Source: an uncultured Opitutia bacterium
Lineage (GTDB): Bacteria; Verrucomicrobiota; Verrucomicrobiia; Opitutales; UBA953
Length of the DNA stretch: 13,509 nt
Direction: 5' to 3'
Assembly (NCBI GenBank): GCA_903829855.1
Contig: CAIKRN010000153.1
Span: 1 to 13,509 of the forward strand
Shown: in pieces, positions 1 to 6,929 of the stretch
Layout: the number at the start of each line of letters is the position of its first letter
Position numbering within the stretch: position 1 is the first letter of the stretch
The notes under the pieces: generated by a model
Databases searched by the model: none
What the model was told of the DNA's origin: nothing
What the model saw: only the letters and a program-made list of their open reading frames with translations
Position numbers and translations under genes: made by a program

Positions 1-1512
1 ATCCGTTCCGCCGCCCTCGTCGGAGTCGAGGCCGTTCCCGTCGAGATCGAGGTGAATACGGGGGAGAAAGGAGAGATGGGGCTTTGGTTGGTGGGCCTAC
101 CGGACGCAGCCGTGAAAGAATCCGAAGAGCGTGTGCAATCCGCCCTGCAGAACAGTGGACTCCGCCTACCAGAAACCCGCACCACCATCAATCTCGCCCC
201 CGGTGACCTGAAAAAGGAAGGCTCCATTTACGACCTACCCATCGCCCTCGGGATTGCCGCCTCGACCGGGCAATTGAACCGGGAATTCCTAAAGCACTAC
301 CTCATCGCCGGAGAACTCGGCTTGAGCGGAGGAACTCGTCCTGTGCGCGGCGGCGTGGCTATGGCCATCCTCGCCCGGAAAGCGGGCATGCGCGGTGTCA
401 TCCTCCCACGCACATCTGCCGAAGAAGCGGCGCTGGTCGGAGGCATCGAAGCGATTCCCGCTGATTCACTAGATGGCGCCCTGCGCTTCCTCACCGGCGA
501 AGCGAAAGTGACACCGCTCGTGGCAACCATGACCCCGCGCCATGCGAGCGGCGAATCGCAGCCCGATTTTTCCGAAGTCAAAGGGCAGACCGCCATCCGA
601 CGGGCCGTCGAGGTGGCCGCGGCCGGCGGGCACAATCTCTTGATGATTGGACCGCCAGGCTCGGGGAAGTCGCTCATCGCCAAGCGTATTCCAACCATCC
701 TGCCGGCGCCTGACGCGGAAGAGCTCCTCGAAATACTTGGCGTCCATTCCGCCGCGGGGGCCGCGATGAACGATGTGGCCCGCTGCTGGCAGCGGCCGTT
801 CCGATCGCCGCATCACACCATCAGCGACATCGGGCTCATCGGTGGCGGCGCGATCCCTGGCCCTGGAGAAGTGTCACTGGCACACCGGGGCGTGCTGTTT
901 CTCGATGAGCTTCCGGAATTCCGCCGTTCGGCACTCGAGGTCCTAAGACAGCCGCTAGAAGATGGTCAGGTCACGGTTTCGCGCGCCGCCGCTAAGGTTA
1001 CCCTGCCCGCTCGGCTGATGTTAGTGGCCGCCATGAACCCGTGCCCTTGCGGCCATCTGGGTGATCGCCAACGCGAGTGTCGCTGCTCGCCGATGCAGGT
1101 GCGAAAGTATCGGGCTAAAATCTCGGGGCCCTTACTCGATCGGATTGATATTCAAGTCGAAGCACCGGCCCTTTCCATCGAAGAACTTCGTTCCGCCGCG
1201 CCAGGCGAACCGTCTGAGGCGATGCGCTTACGCGTCGAAGCCGCCCGCACACGGCAGCGGGGGCGCTTTGGTCGGCGATCAGGCGGCTGCAATGCGCTCC
1301 TTGGCGGACGAGAACTACGCGAATATTGCGCCCTGGAGAAAGCCCAAGGCGACCTCCTGCAGCAGGCGATGGAGAAACTCGGCCTCTCTGCCCGGGCTTA
1401 CGACCGCATCCTCCGCGTCGCCCGGACGATTGCCGACCTCGCGGCCGCGGAGCATATCGCCACCAGCCACCTATTAGAGGCCATTCACTACCGCTCCCTC
1501 GACCGAAGTTAA
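1..1512 (+). CDS. comM: ComM/YifB-family AAA+ ATPase (Mg-chelatase-like), 5' end cut by window edge
   Basis: The frame is open from base 1 and reads IRSAALVGVEAVPVEIEV before the first internal GTG at 52. That is the usual N-terminus of YifB proteins, so the gene begins just outside the window and probably only a few codons are missing; starts at 52 or 76 would delete part of the first domain. In residues counted from base 1, the N-terminal Lon-protease-like ChlI domain covers about 1-150, with the family signature VGLPDAAVKESEERV. The AAA+ Mg-chelatase domain follows, with Walker A GPPGSGKS (217-224), Walker B VLFLDELPEF (298-307), the sensor segment AAMNPCPCG, and LLDRIDI. The Mg_chelatase C-terminal helical domain runs from about 410 to 503. 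The family is known in naturally transformable bacteria as ComM, a hexameric helicase that promotes branch migration during integration of incoming DNA. It is also widespread in non-competent species, so the role here is inferred. The visible 503 residues are close to full family length. Confidence 0.95.
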   Translation: MRSAALVGVEAVPVEIEVNTGEKGEMGLWLVGLPDAAVKESEERVQSALQNSGLRLPETRTTINLAPGDLKKEGSIYDLPIALGIAASTGQLNREFLKHYLIAGELGLSGGTRPVRGGVAMAILARKAGMRGVILPRTSAEEAALVGGIEAIPADSLDGALRFLTGEAKVTPLVATMTPRHASGESQPDFSEVKGQTAIRRAVEVAAAGGHNLLMIGPPGSGKSLIAKRIPTILPAPDAEELLEILGVHSAAGAAMNDVARCWQRPFRSPHHTISDIGLIGGGAIPGPGEVSLAHRGVLFLDELPEFRRSALEVLRQPLEDGQVTVSRAAAKVTLPARLMLVAAMNPCPCGHLGDRQRECRCSPMQVRKYRAKISGPLLDRIDIQVEAPALSIEELRSAAPGEPSEAMRLRVEAARTRQRGRFGRRSGGCNALLGGRELREYCALEKAQGDLLQQAMEKLGLSARAYDRILRVARTIADLAAAEHIATSHLLEAIHYRSLDRS

Positions 1513-1558
1513 AAACGCTCGCCCACGCTCGGGAAATAGGTCCAATGAGGCCCTCCCC

Positions 1559-2608
1559 ATGAAAACCCTGCCAAAGCTCGGGCTCCTCTGCCTGCTCGCT
1601 CTCCTCACCCTCCCGCTCGCCGCCGCCGAGCAGATCCGCGTCCTGATTCTCGACGGACGCAATAACCACGACTGGGTACGGACAACCGAATCCTGCAAGG
1701 CCACCCTCGAAGCCACGGGCCTCTTTAAAGTAACCGTCGCCACGGCCCCCGCCGCCTTTGTGAAAGCAAAGCCGGGCAAGCCCAAGGCCGGCGACGCTGA
1801 TGCCAAGAAGGCTTTCGACGCCGCGATGAAAGCGTGGAACGCCGAAGAGGCTGCCTTCGTCAAAGAGCACGCTGCCGAATGGGAACAGTGGTCCCCGAAG
1901 TTCACCGACTACCAGGTCATCGTGAATAACTACAACGGTCCGGAATGGGGCAGCGCCATGAAGGACTCTTTCACTGAATACGTCATGAATGGCGGCGGCC
2001 TCGTCAACGTCCACGCCGCCAACAACGCCTTCACGGGCTGGGATAACTTCAACGAGATGATCTGCGCGGGTTGGCGCGGTGCCACGTTCGCCAGCCGCAT
2101 CGCGGTCGACGACAAGTCAGGTAAGGCCGTCGCCCTCGTCGACGCCGATGAAAAAAATCAGACCAAGGGCTTCGGCTCTGGCCACGGCTCGAAACACATC
2201 TTCACGCTCAAGACCCGCGATGCCTCCCACCCCATCATGAAAGACCTGCCGGCTGAATGGATGCACGCCTCCGACGAGCTCTATCACCGCATGCGCGGCA
2301 GTGCCGACCACATGCACGTGCTCGCCAGCTCCTACTCCAAGCCGGAAGCAGGCGGCACGGATATGCATGAGCCGATGGTCTGGTTCGCGCCTTTTAACAA
2401 AGGACGCGTCGTGACCACCTCGATGGGCCACATCTGGTCCGGCGACACCTCTTTCGATGCCCTGCATTGCGTCGGCTTCCAAACCATCCTTGCCCGCTCG
2501 ACAGAATGGGCCGCGACCGGCAAGGTCACCATCCCAGTCCCGCAGGGCTTCCCGACCAAGGATCAGACGAGCATCATCGAGCCGTCCAAGGTTGTCTGGA
2601 AAAAGTAA
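1559..2608 (+). CDS. Exported ThuA-like domain protein
   Basis: The 349-residue product has a clear Sec signal peptide: basic MKTLPK, a Leu-rich core, and a likely cut after LAAA near residue 23. The rest matches the ThuA fold, a class I glutamine-amidotransferase-like domain: the first strand IRVLILDGRNNHDW (26-39), NGGGLVNVHAANN (144-156), SHPIMKDLP (223-231), DELYHRM (239-245) and GRVVTTSMGHIW (282-293). ThuA proteins are linked to trehalose and other sugar use, and related domains are common in secreted proteins of Verrucomicrobiota and Planctomycetota; the biochemical activity is poorly defined. Residues about 66-108 form a Lys/Ala/Glu-rich, probably helical insertion between early strands. 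A GAGG at 1547-1550, eight bases before the ATG, serves as ribosome binding site. The gene follows comM by 46 bases on the same strand but is functionally unlike it. It faces the sulfatase cassette convergently, and a role in the same sugar pathway is plausible but unproven. Confidence 0.85.
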   Translation: MKTLPKLGLLCLLALLTLPLAAAEQIRVLILDGRNNHDWVRTTESCKATLEATGLFKVTVATAPAAFVKAKPGKPKAGDADAKKAFDAAMKAWNAEEAAFVKEHAAEWEQWSPKFTDYQVIVNNYNGPEWGSAMKDSFTEYVMNGGGLVNVHAANNAFTGWDNFNEMICAGWRGATFASRIAVDDKSGKAVALVDADEKNQTKGFGSGHGSKHIFTLKTRDASHPIMKDLPAEWMHASDELYHRMRGSADHMHVLASSYSKPEAGGTDMHEPMVWFAPFNKGRVVTTSMGHIWSGDTSFDALHCVGFQTILARSTEWAATGKVTIPVPQGFPTKDQTSIIEPSKVVWKK

Positions 2609-2629
2609 TTTCTGGCTTAACCGAACGAC

Positions 2630-2654
2630 GAAGGCCCGCCCATGGCGGGCCTTC
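2630..2654. terminator. Hairpin in convergent gap, likely bidirectional terminator
   Basis: A perfect 11-bp inverted repeat, GAAGGCCCGCC and GGCGGGCCTTC, with a CAT loop, lies in the 52-base gap between the stop of the ThuA gene (2608) and the stop of the kinase gene (2661). On the + strand it is followed by TGCATTT, a weak U-rich tail; on the - strand by GTCGTTCGGTT, weaker still. Position and stem strength support a terminator serving both convergent units. The absence of a clean T run is the main reservation. Confidence 0.75.
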
Positions 2655-2660
2655 TGCATT

Positions 2661-3173
2661 TCAGGCAAAACGGCGCATCGCCAAGCCAACCGTCCCGCAG
2701 ATTTGCTCCGGACTCAGGCCGATGCTGACGTGGAGGCATTTCTCCGTAGCGAGGTTCGGTCGCTCCAGCGTCGCCAGCTGACTGCCAAGCAGGCCAGGCG
2801 GCATGAAGTGCCCTTTGCGAGCATCCAGTCGTGCCTGGAGGAGCTCCTGACTGCCATCGAGCAAGACGAAGAAAAGGTCTGGATCCCCGTCCCGCAGGCG
2901 GTCACGGTAGGTTTTCTTCAAAGCGGAACAGGTCACGACCATCGCCTCGCCACGGGCCTTACCCGCAGCCAGGCGCGCGGACATCGCGGCGAGCCACCCC
3001 GCGCGGTCGGCATCGGTCAGCGGAATCCCGGCGCTCATCTTCGCGATGTTCTCGGGCGGATGAAAGCCGTCGGCCTCAATGAGCGTGGCACTCGTGCGCT
3101 GCGCATACATCTCCGCCACAGTGCTCTTGCCGCAGCCAGAGACGCCCATGAAGACGAGGTTTGGATGAGCCAT
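2661..3173 (-). CDS. gntK: Gluconokinase-family carbohydrate kinase
   Basis: This 170-residue protein carries the GntK family signatures. Counting from the ATG at 3173 these are Walker A GVSGCGKST (10-18), EADGFHPPENIAKM (33-46), LTDADRAGWL (52-61), CSALKKTYRD (82-91) and RKGHFMPPGLLGSQ (119-132). The family is a cytosolic P-loop kinase that makes 6-phosphogluconate from gluconate and ATP, feeding the pentose phosphate or Entner-Doudoroff routes. The length is normal. A GTG at 3182, directly abutting the TGA of the upstream oxidoreductase gene, would add three residues (MRP). I prefer the ATG because the added residues have no counterpart in the family core, but the choice is not certain. It is the last gene of the minus-strand cassette, and near-zero spacing to the upstream gene implies cotranscription. 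The true substrate could be another aldonate made by its neighbours. Confidence 0.9.
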   Translation of the reverse strand: MAHPNLVFMGVSGCGKSTVAEMYAQRTSATLIEADGFHPPENIAKMSAGIPLTDADRAGWLAAMSARLAAGKARGEAMVVTCSALKKTYRDRLRDGDPDLFFVLLDGSQELLQARLDARKGHFMPPGLLGSQLATLERPNLATEKCLHVSIGLSPEQICGTVGLAMRRFA

Positions 3174-3182
3174 CGGCCGCAC

Positions 3183-4262
3183 TCAGAGATTAATGGTGCG
3201 GCCTTCGCGGAAGGATTGATCTGCCGCGGCGACGATGCGCATCGAATTAACGGCGTCATCCATGTGCGCGGTCAAATCAATGTCCTCGCGGATGGCTTTT
3301 TCGAAGTAAGCCTGTTCGCGTTCGCAGAGACCATCGTGGCCAGGATCGGCATCCGTCGGCACGATTTCATCGGGCTTGGTGAACTTACCATCCGGACCGA
3401 GGTGCGAGGAATGAACCTTGAGCGCCTGGGCCGCGGAGTGCGAATCGACGTCGGCAGAGTTGCCCGCCTGCGAGGCTTTGCCCGCAACGATCGAAACGCA
3501 GCCCTTCGGGCCAATGACATCTTTAACAAAGAAAGCCTCCTCTGACATCATCGGACCCCAGCCGGCTTCATACCAGCCCACCGAGCCATCGGCGAACGTG
3601 ACCTGCAGTTGACCGTAGTTGATCTGCCCAGCGGGCATATCTTCCGTCAAGCGGGCACCAATCCCGGAGACGCGCACGGGGCGGCTACCGGTCATGAGGC
3701 ACATCACGTCGACGTAATGCACGCCGCAATCCACCACGGGACTGCATGTCTGCAACAGCGCTTGGTGGGTCTTCCACATGTCACCGTAACTCTGCTGGTT
3801 GAGATTCATGCGCATGACGAGCGGCTTACCCAACGTCTGCACCGTCTTAATGAACTGAGTCCACGCTGGGTGATGCCGGAGAATATAACCAATCACGACC
3901 TTACGCTTCACCGCTTTGGCCTTGGCGACAATCTGTTCAGCTTCCGCCACGGTGACCGCGAGAGGCTTCTCGACGAACACATGACAGCCAGCCGCGAGGG
4001 CGGCGACGGCGTATTCGGCATGCGTATCGGGATAACTGGAAATCGAAACTGCGTCGGGCTTGGTCTCTTTGAGCGCTGCATGGAAGTCGCCGAACTCCGC
4101 ATAGCCGCCGCCCAGCTCAGCGTTGAGCTTGGCGCGCGAATCAGCGGAGCGGGTCACCAGCCCGCAAATTTGGAAGCCAGGAAGCTTGTGGTAGGCGAGG
4201 GCGTGCGAACGACCCATATGGCCGGCACCGACGCAGAGGACACGAATAGGGGGCTGACTCAT
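3183..4262 (-). CDS. Gfo/Idh/MocA-family NAD(P)-dependent oxidoreductase
   Basis: The 359-residue product has the two-domain architecture of glucose-fructose oxidoreductase and inositol dehydrogenase relatives. The N-terminal Rossmann fold shows VLCVGAGHMGRSHA with GxGxxG at 12-17, ISSYPDTHAEYAVAALAAGCHV, and the family-defining EKP at 98-100. The catalytic-domain motif VVDCGVHYVDVM, around D178 and H182, supplies the usual Asp and His. Such cytosolic enzymes oxidise or reduce a hydroxyl of a sugar, inositol or amino-sugar derivative with NAD(P). Substrate cannot be read from the sequence. No signal peptide is seen, unlike many exported members in related bacteria. It lies 71 bases downstream of the sulfatase gene and abuts the kinase gene, so the three probably form one transcript. 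Oxidation of a sugar to an aldonic acid or lactone, followed by phosphorylation by the kinase, is a reasonable inference. Confidence 0.9.
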   Translation of the reverse strand: MSQPPIRVLCVGAGHMGRSHALAYHKLPGFQICGLVTRSADSRAKLNAELGGGYAEFGDFHAALKETKPDAVSISSYPDTHAEYAVAALAAGCHVFVEKPLAVTVAEAEQIVAKAKAVKRKVVIGYILRHHPAWTQFIKTVQTLGKPLVMRMNLNQQSYGDMWKTHQALLQTCSPVVDCGVHYVDVMCLMTGSRPVRVSGIGARLTEDMPAGQINYGQLQVTFADGSVGWYEAGWGPMMSEEAFFVKDVIGPKGCVSIVAGKASQAGNSADVDSHSAAQALKVHSSHLGPDGKFTKPDEIVPTDADPGHDGLCEREQAYFEKAIREDIDLTAHMDDAVNSMRIVAAADQSFREGRTINL

Positions 4263-4333
4263 GCCCCGAGCATCACCCTTCCCTCCTCCGCTTCAAGTCG
4301 GGAGAATCAACCGCTCTCGAATTATTCGACCGA

Positions 4334-5902
4334 TTACTTCGGTAACGGCTGATTGACCCCCTTCGCCTTCTGAGCGTCGAGCAGCGTCCTTAGCTTCGCC
4401 GCGATTTCCGGGTGCTCTGCGATAACGTTCGAGCGCTCACCGGGGTCCGCCTGGAGGTCGAATAATCGATCGTGGGCGGCATCAAGATTCTCCACCTCAT
4501 CGTTCTGCTCATTCCGATCAACGACCGCCGCGGATTTACCCCGGCGATGACCGATGCCAGGGATGAACTTCCAGTGGGCATCCCGATAGGAAAGCTGTTG
4601 GGCCTGGGTGCTGGAGATAATGTAATCGCGACCGCCGCCACCCAGAAAGGCCGCAGATACATCAACGCCGTCAATCTTCAGCAACTCGCTGGCATCGCCA
4701 CCGGCCATCTTAGTGAAGGTCGCCGGGAAATCGACCTGAGAGACGAGTGCCTCGGAAACCTTGCCCGCCGGGGTGTGTCCAGGCCAGCGAGCGATGAGGC
4801 TGACGCGCGTCCCTCCTTCGAGGATACTATATTTACCACCACGGAACGGGCCGGCTGGATAATGGTCGGCCTTCGCGTTTAGTTCGACGGCCTGATCTTT
4901 ATAGCCGTCGTCGAGCACTGGCCCGTTGTCTGAAGACATCATCACCAGGGTATTGCCAGTGAGGCCATGTTTCTCGAGCTCAGCCAGAATGCGCCCGCAC
5001 TGCTCATCAAACGCCACCACCGCGTCGCCACGGGGACCCAAGGGCGTCTTGCCGAGGAAGCGTGGATTCGGCACGCGTGGCACGTGACATTCGTGCGAGG
5101 CGTAGTAGAGAAAAAACGGCTTCTGCTTATTTGCCGCAATAAAGCCGCAGGCCTTGTCACAGAAAGTGTCGCCCATCGTCTCATCATTCCAAATCGCCGA
5201 CTTACCACCCTTCATCCACCCAATGCGGCCGACGCCATTAATGAGCGCCATGTTATGTCCATGCGACCAATCCATCTTCAGCTTCGCGCGTTCGGCTGGC
5301 AGCGTGAGGTCAGGATCGCCGGGATACGGTTTATTCTTATAATTCACTTCAATCGGGTCCTGTGCCTCGAGCCCGACGACGCGGCCGTTCTCGACGAAAA
5401 CCGTCGGCACGCGGTCGCCCGTCGCGGCCATGATGAACGAGTACGTGAAGCCGATTTGATTCGGGGAGGGATTAATTTCCTTATTCCAATCCACCGCGCC
5501 AGCTCCCAGCCCGAGATGCCACTTACCAACGACGCCCGTGGCGTAGCCGAGCTTGGCCAAACTAGCGGGCAGGGTCGGCCGACCCGGCTGGATAATCATG
5601 GTGGCATCTCCGGGAAGCACCCCAGTCCCCCTGCGGCGCCAGGCATATTCACCCGTCAGTAAAGAATAACGCGAAGGCGTGCAGGTCGCTGCGACGCAAT
5701 ACCCTGCCGTGAAACGGGTGCCTTGAGCGGCGAGACGATCAAGGTTGGGTGTGGGAATGACTTTGGCACCATAGCAGCCTAGATCACCCCAGCCGATATC
5801 ATCGGCATACAGCAGGACGATATTAGGCGGCCGCGAGCCAGACTCGGCGGCGGCTAGCTGGGAGATTCCGCAGCACAGGGCAACCAGGGGCAGGAGGCGC
5901 AT
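4334..5902 (-). CDS. Exported sulfatase (alkaline phosphatase superfamily, formylglycine type)
   Basis: From the ATG at 5902 the product is 522 residues and starts with a signal peptide (MRLLPLVALCCGISQLAAAE). Type I sulfatase hallmarks follow: metal-binding ADDIGWGDLG (D34, D35); the modification motif C74-TPSR with LLTG downstream, where Cys becomes formylglycine; GKWHLG (K127, H129); SHECHVP (H270, H273); SSDNGP (D325, N326); and GPFRGGKYSILEGGTR. All the expected catalytic positions appear present. The enzyme would hydrolyse a sulfate ester in the periplasm or outside the cell, probably on a carbohydrate, and needs a formylglycine-generating enzyme encoded elsewhere. An in-frame ATG at 5932 would give a longer leader (MKHDSAYHSP before the second Met); I chose 5902 because the signal peptide begins properly there, though neither start has a strong ribosome site. 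It is the first gene of the cassette and is divergent from the dapF homologue. Confidence 0.92.
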   Translation of the reverse strand: MRLLPLVALCCGISQLAAAESGSRPPNIVLLYADDIGWGDLGCYGAKVIPTPNLDRLAAQGTRFTAGYCVAATCTPSRYSLLTGEYAWRRRGTGVLPGDATMIIQPGRPTLPASLAKLGYATGVVGKWHLGLGAGAVDWNKEINPSPNQIGFTYSFIMAATGDRVPTVFVENGRVVGLEAQDPIEVNYKNKPYPGDPDLTLPAERAKLKMDWSHGHNMALINGVGRIGWMKGGKSAIWNDETMGDTFCDKACGFIAANKQKPFFLYYASHECHVPRVPNPRFLGKTPLGPRGDAVVAFDEQCGRILAELEKHGLTGNTLVMMSSDNGPVLDDGYKDQAVELNAKADHYPAGPFRGGKYSILEGGTRVSLIARWPGHTPAGKVSEALVSQVDFPATFTKMAGGDASELLKIDGVDVSAAFLGGGGRDYIISSTQAQQLSYRDAHWKFIPGIGHRRGKSAAVVDRNEQNDEVENLDAAHDRLFDLQADPGERSNVIAEHPEIAAKLRTLLDAQKAKGVNQPLPK

Positions 5903-6000
5903 GGGAGAGTGATAGGCTGAGTCGTGCTTCATTCCAAGCCGACAGTCGCACCACCCCTTGCTTGCCAAACGACGCTAATGCCCACAATCAGAGGATACGC
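5903..6000. promoter_or_regulatory. Divergent intergenic region, presumed promoters of sulfatase cassette and DapF-like run
   Basis: This 98-base gap separates the divergently transcribed sulfatase and DapF-like genes, so it should hold promoters for both directions. I could not identify convincing -35 and -10 hexamers with proper spacing on either strand, nor a clear operator palindrome. The call rests on gene orientation alone. If the sulfatase starts at 5932 instead, the gap is 68 bases. Confidence 0.4.
5990..5995 (+). promoter_or_regulatory. Ribosome binding site fixing the DapF-like start
   Basis: AGAGGA lies five bases before the ATG at 6001. It is one of the better Shine-Dalgarno matches in the window and argues for this ATG over the in-frame TTG at 5962. 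The protein from 6001 also begins exactly where the family does (MRFAKYHALGNDY). Confidence 0.7.
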
Positions 6001-6855
6001 ATGCGTTTCGCGAAATACCACGCCCTTGGCAACGACTACCTCGTCCTCGAGCCCAAGGATTGCCCCACCCTTTTCTCGGTCGACGCTATCCGCAAAGTCT
6101 GCCACCGCCACTTCGGCCTCGGCTCCGATGGCATCCTCTACGGTCCGATTGAACGCACCGACGGCACCTTCGGTCTGCGCATCCTCAACCCTGATGGCTC
6201 TGAGGCCGAAAAATCTGGTAACGGCATCCGCATTTTCTGCCGCCATCTCTTGGAGACCAAGCGCATCAAGGAAGGTGAAGAATTCCGCCTGCACACCCTC
6301 GGTGGCATCGTGCGCTGCAACGTCTTCGAAGGCGGCAACCGCATCCGCGTCGAGATGGGCAAAGTATCCTTCCGCGCCCCCATCATCCCGCACGTCGGTC
6401 CGGACCGCGAAGTCCTTGGCGAAGAAATTACCGTCCTCGGCAAGACGTTCAAGTATTGGGCCGCCACCGTGGGCAACCCGCATTGTGTGATTCCCGTGAC
6501 AGAGCTCACCCCGGAACTCGCCCAGACCTACGGGCCCCACCTCGAGACGCACCCTAACTTCCCTAATCGCACCAATGTGCAGTTCATGAAGATTCTCGAT
6601 CGCCAGAATGTGCAGATCGAAATCTGGGAACGCGGGGCCGGCTACACCCTGGCCTCCGGGTCATCTTCTTCGGCTTCCGCCGCGGTAGCCCGTAAAATGG
6701 GCCTAGTTGACGCAGATTTGACGGTCAATATGCCGGGCGGTAAGATTATCATTGGCATCGGGGATGATTATTCCATCGTGATGACAGGCCCGACGACCCC
6801 CGTAGGCATCTTCGAGATGCATCCAGGAGTCCCGGTCCAAGACGTTGCCATCTAG
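6001..6855 (+). CDS. dapF: DapF-family (diaminopimelate epimerase-like) protein with both catalytic Cys positions replaced by Ser
   Basis: The 284-residue protein has full family length and a clear DapF fold signature: N-terminal MRFAKYHALGNDYLVLEP with the conserved Asn11, NPDGSEAEKSGNGIR (63-77), GNPHCVIP (158-165), RTNVQF, and EIWERGAGYTLASGSS (207-222). DapF normally interconverts LL- and meso-diaminopimelate in the cytosol, for lysine and peptidoglycan, with two cysteines acting as base and acid. Here the first Cys position (SGNG instead of CGNG) is Ser72, codon TCT at 6214, and the second (ASGS instead of ACGT or ACGS) is Ser219, codon TCC at 6655. Substrate-carboxylate motifs such as GNPH and WERG are kept. 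C80 exists in IFCRHL but is not at the catalytic position. The protein could be a serine-based or redirected isomerase, or a paralogue with a different job. It heads the plus-strand run. The family assignment is secure; the gene name states homology only, and the activity is uncertain. Confidence 0.85.
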   Translation: MRFAKYHALGNDYLVLEPKDCPTLFSVDAIRKVCHRHFGLGSDGILYGPIERTDGTFGLRILNPDGSEAEKSGNGIRIFCRHLLETKRIKEGEEFRLHTLGGIVRCNVFEGGNRIRVEMGKVSFRAPIIPHVGPDREVLGEEITVLGKTFKYWAATVGNPHCVIPVTELTPELAQTYGPHLETHPNFPNRTNVQFMKILDRQNVQIEIWERGAGYTLASGSSSSASAAVARKMGLVDADLTVNMPGGKIIIGIGDDYSIVMTGPTTPVGIFEMHPGVPVQDVAI

Positions 6856-6886
6856 GCAATAGTCTCCCGCTAAGTTTCCTTTCTTT

Positions 6887-6909
6887 GGCGCACCCTTTCG
6901 GGATGCGCC
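6887..6909. repeat. Hairpin with bulged A between DapF-like and SNF2 genes
   Basis: GGCGCACCC, loop TTTC, then GGG, one bulged A, and TGCGCC form a 9-bp stem. It lies 31 bases after the DapF-like stop and overlaps an alternative ATG (6903) of the helicase gene. No T run follows on either strand, so a classic intrinsic terminator is unlikely. It may attenuate read-through, stabilise a transcript end, or be incidental. Confidence 0.45.
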
Positions 6910-6929
6910 GTCCACCGCACACCCTCACC

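Noticed and set aside
1115..2014. Long minus-strand frame of 299 codons across the comM end and the ThuA gene
   Set aside because: It is antisense to two well-supported genes, is Gly/Arg-rich low-complexity, and has no recognisable motif.
2457..3545. Plus-strand frame of 362 codons antisense to the gluconokinase and oxidoreductase genes
   Set aside because: The opposite strand carries clear GntK and Gfo/Idh/MocA signatures over the same bases, while this frame shows none.
4317..4329. Palindrome TCGAAT-T-ATTCGA in the gap between the sulfatase and oxidoreductase genes
   Set aside because: Six-base arms in an AT-rich patch are easily found by chance, and the position just after a stop codon is odd for an operator. 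No second copy was noticed.
4334..4345. TTAC-TTCG-GTAA mini-hairpin at the end of the sulfatase gene
   Set aside because: The stem is only four base pairs, lies in coding sequence and has no T run, so it is too weak for a terminator.
5962..6000. TTG start adding 13 residues to the DapF-like protein
   Set aside because: The ATG at 6001 has a good AGAGGA site and begins at the conserved family N-terminus.
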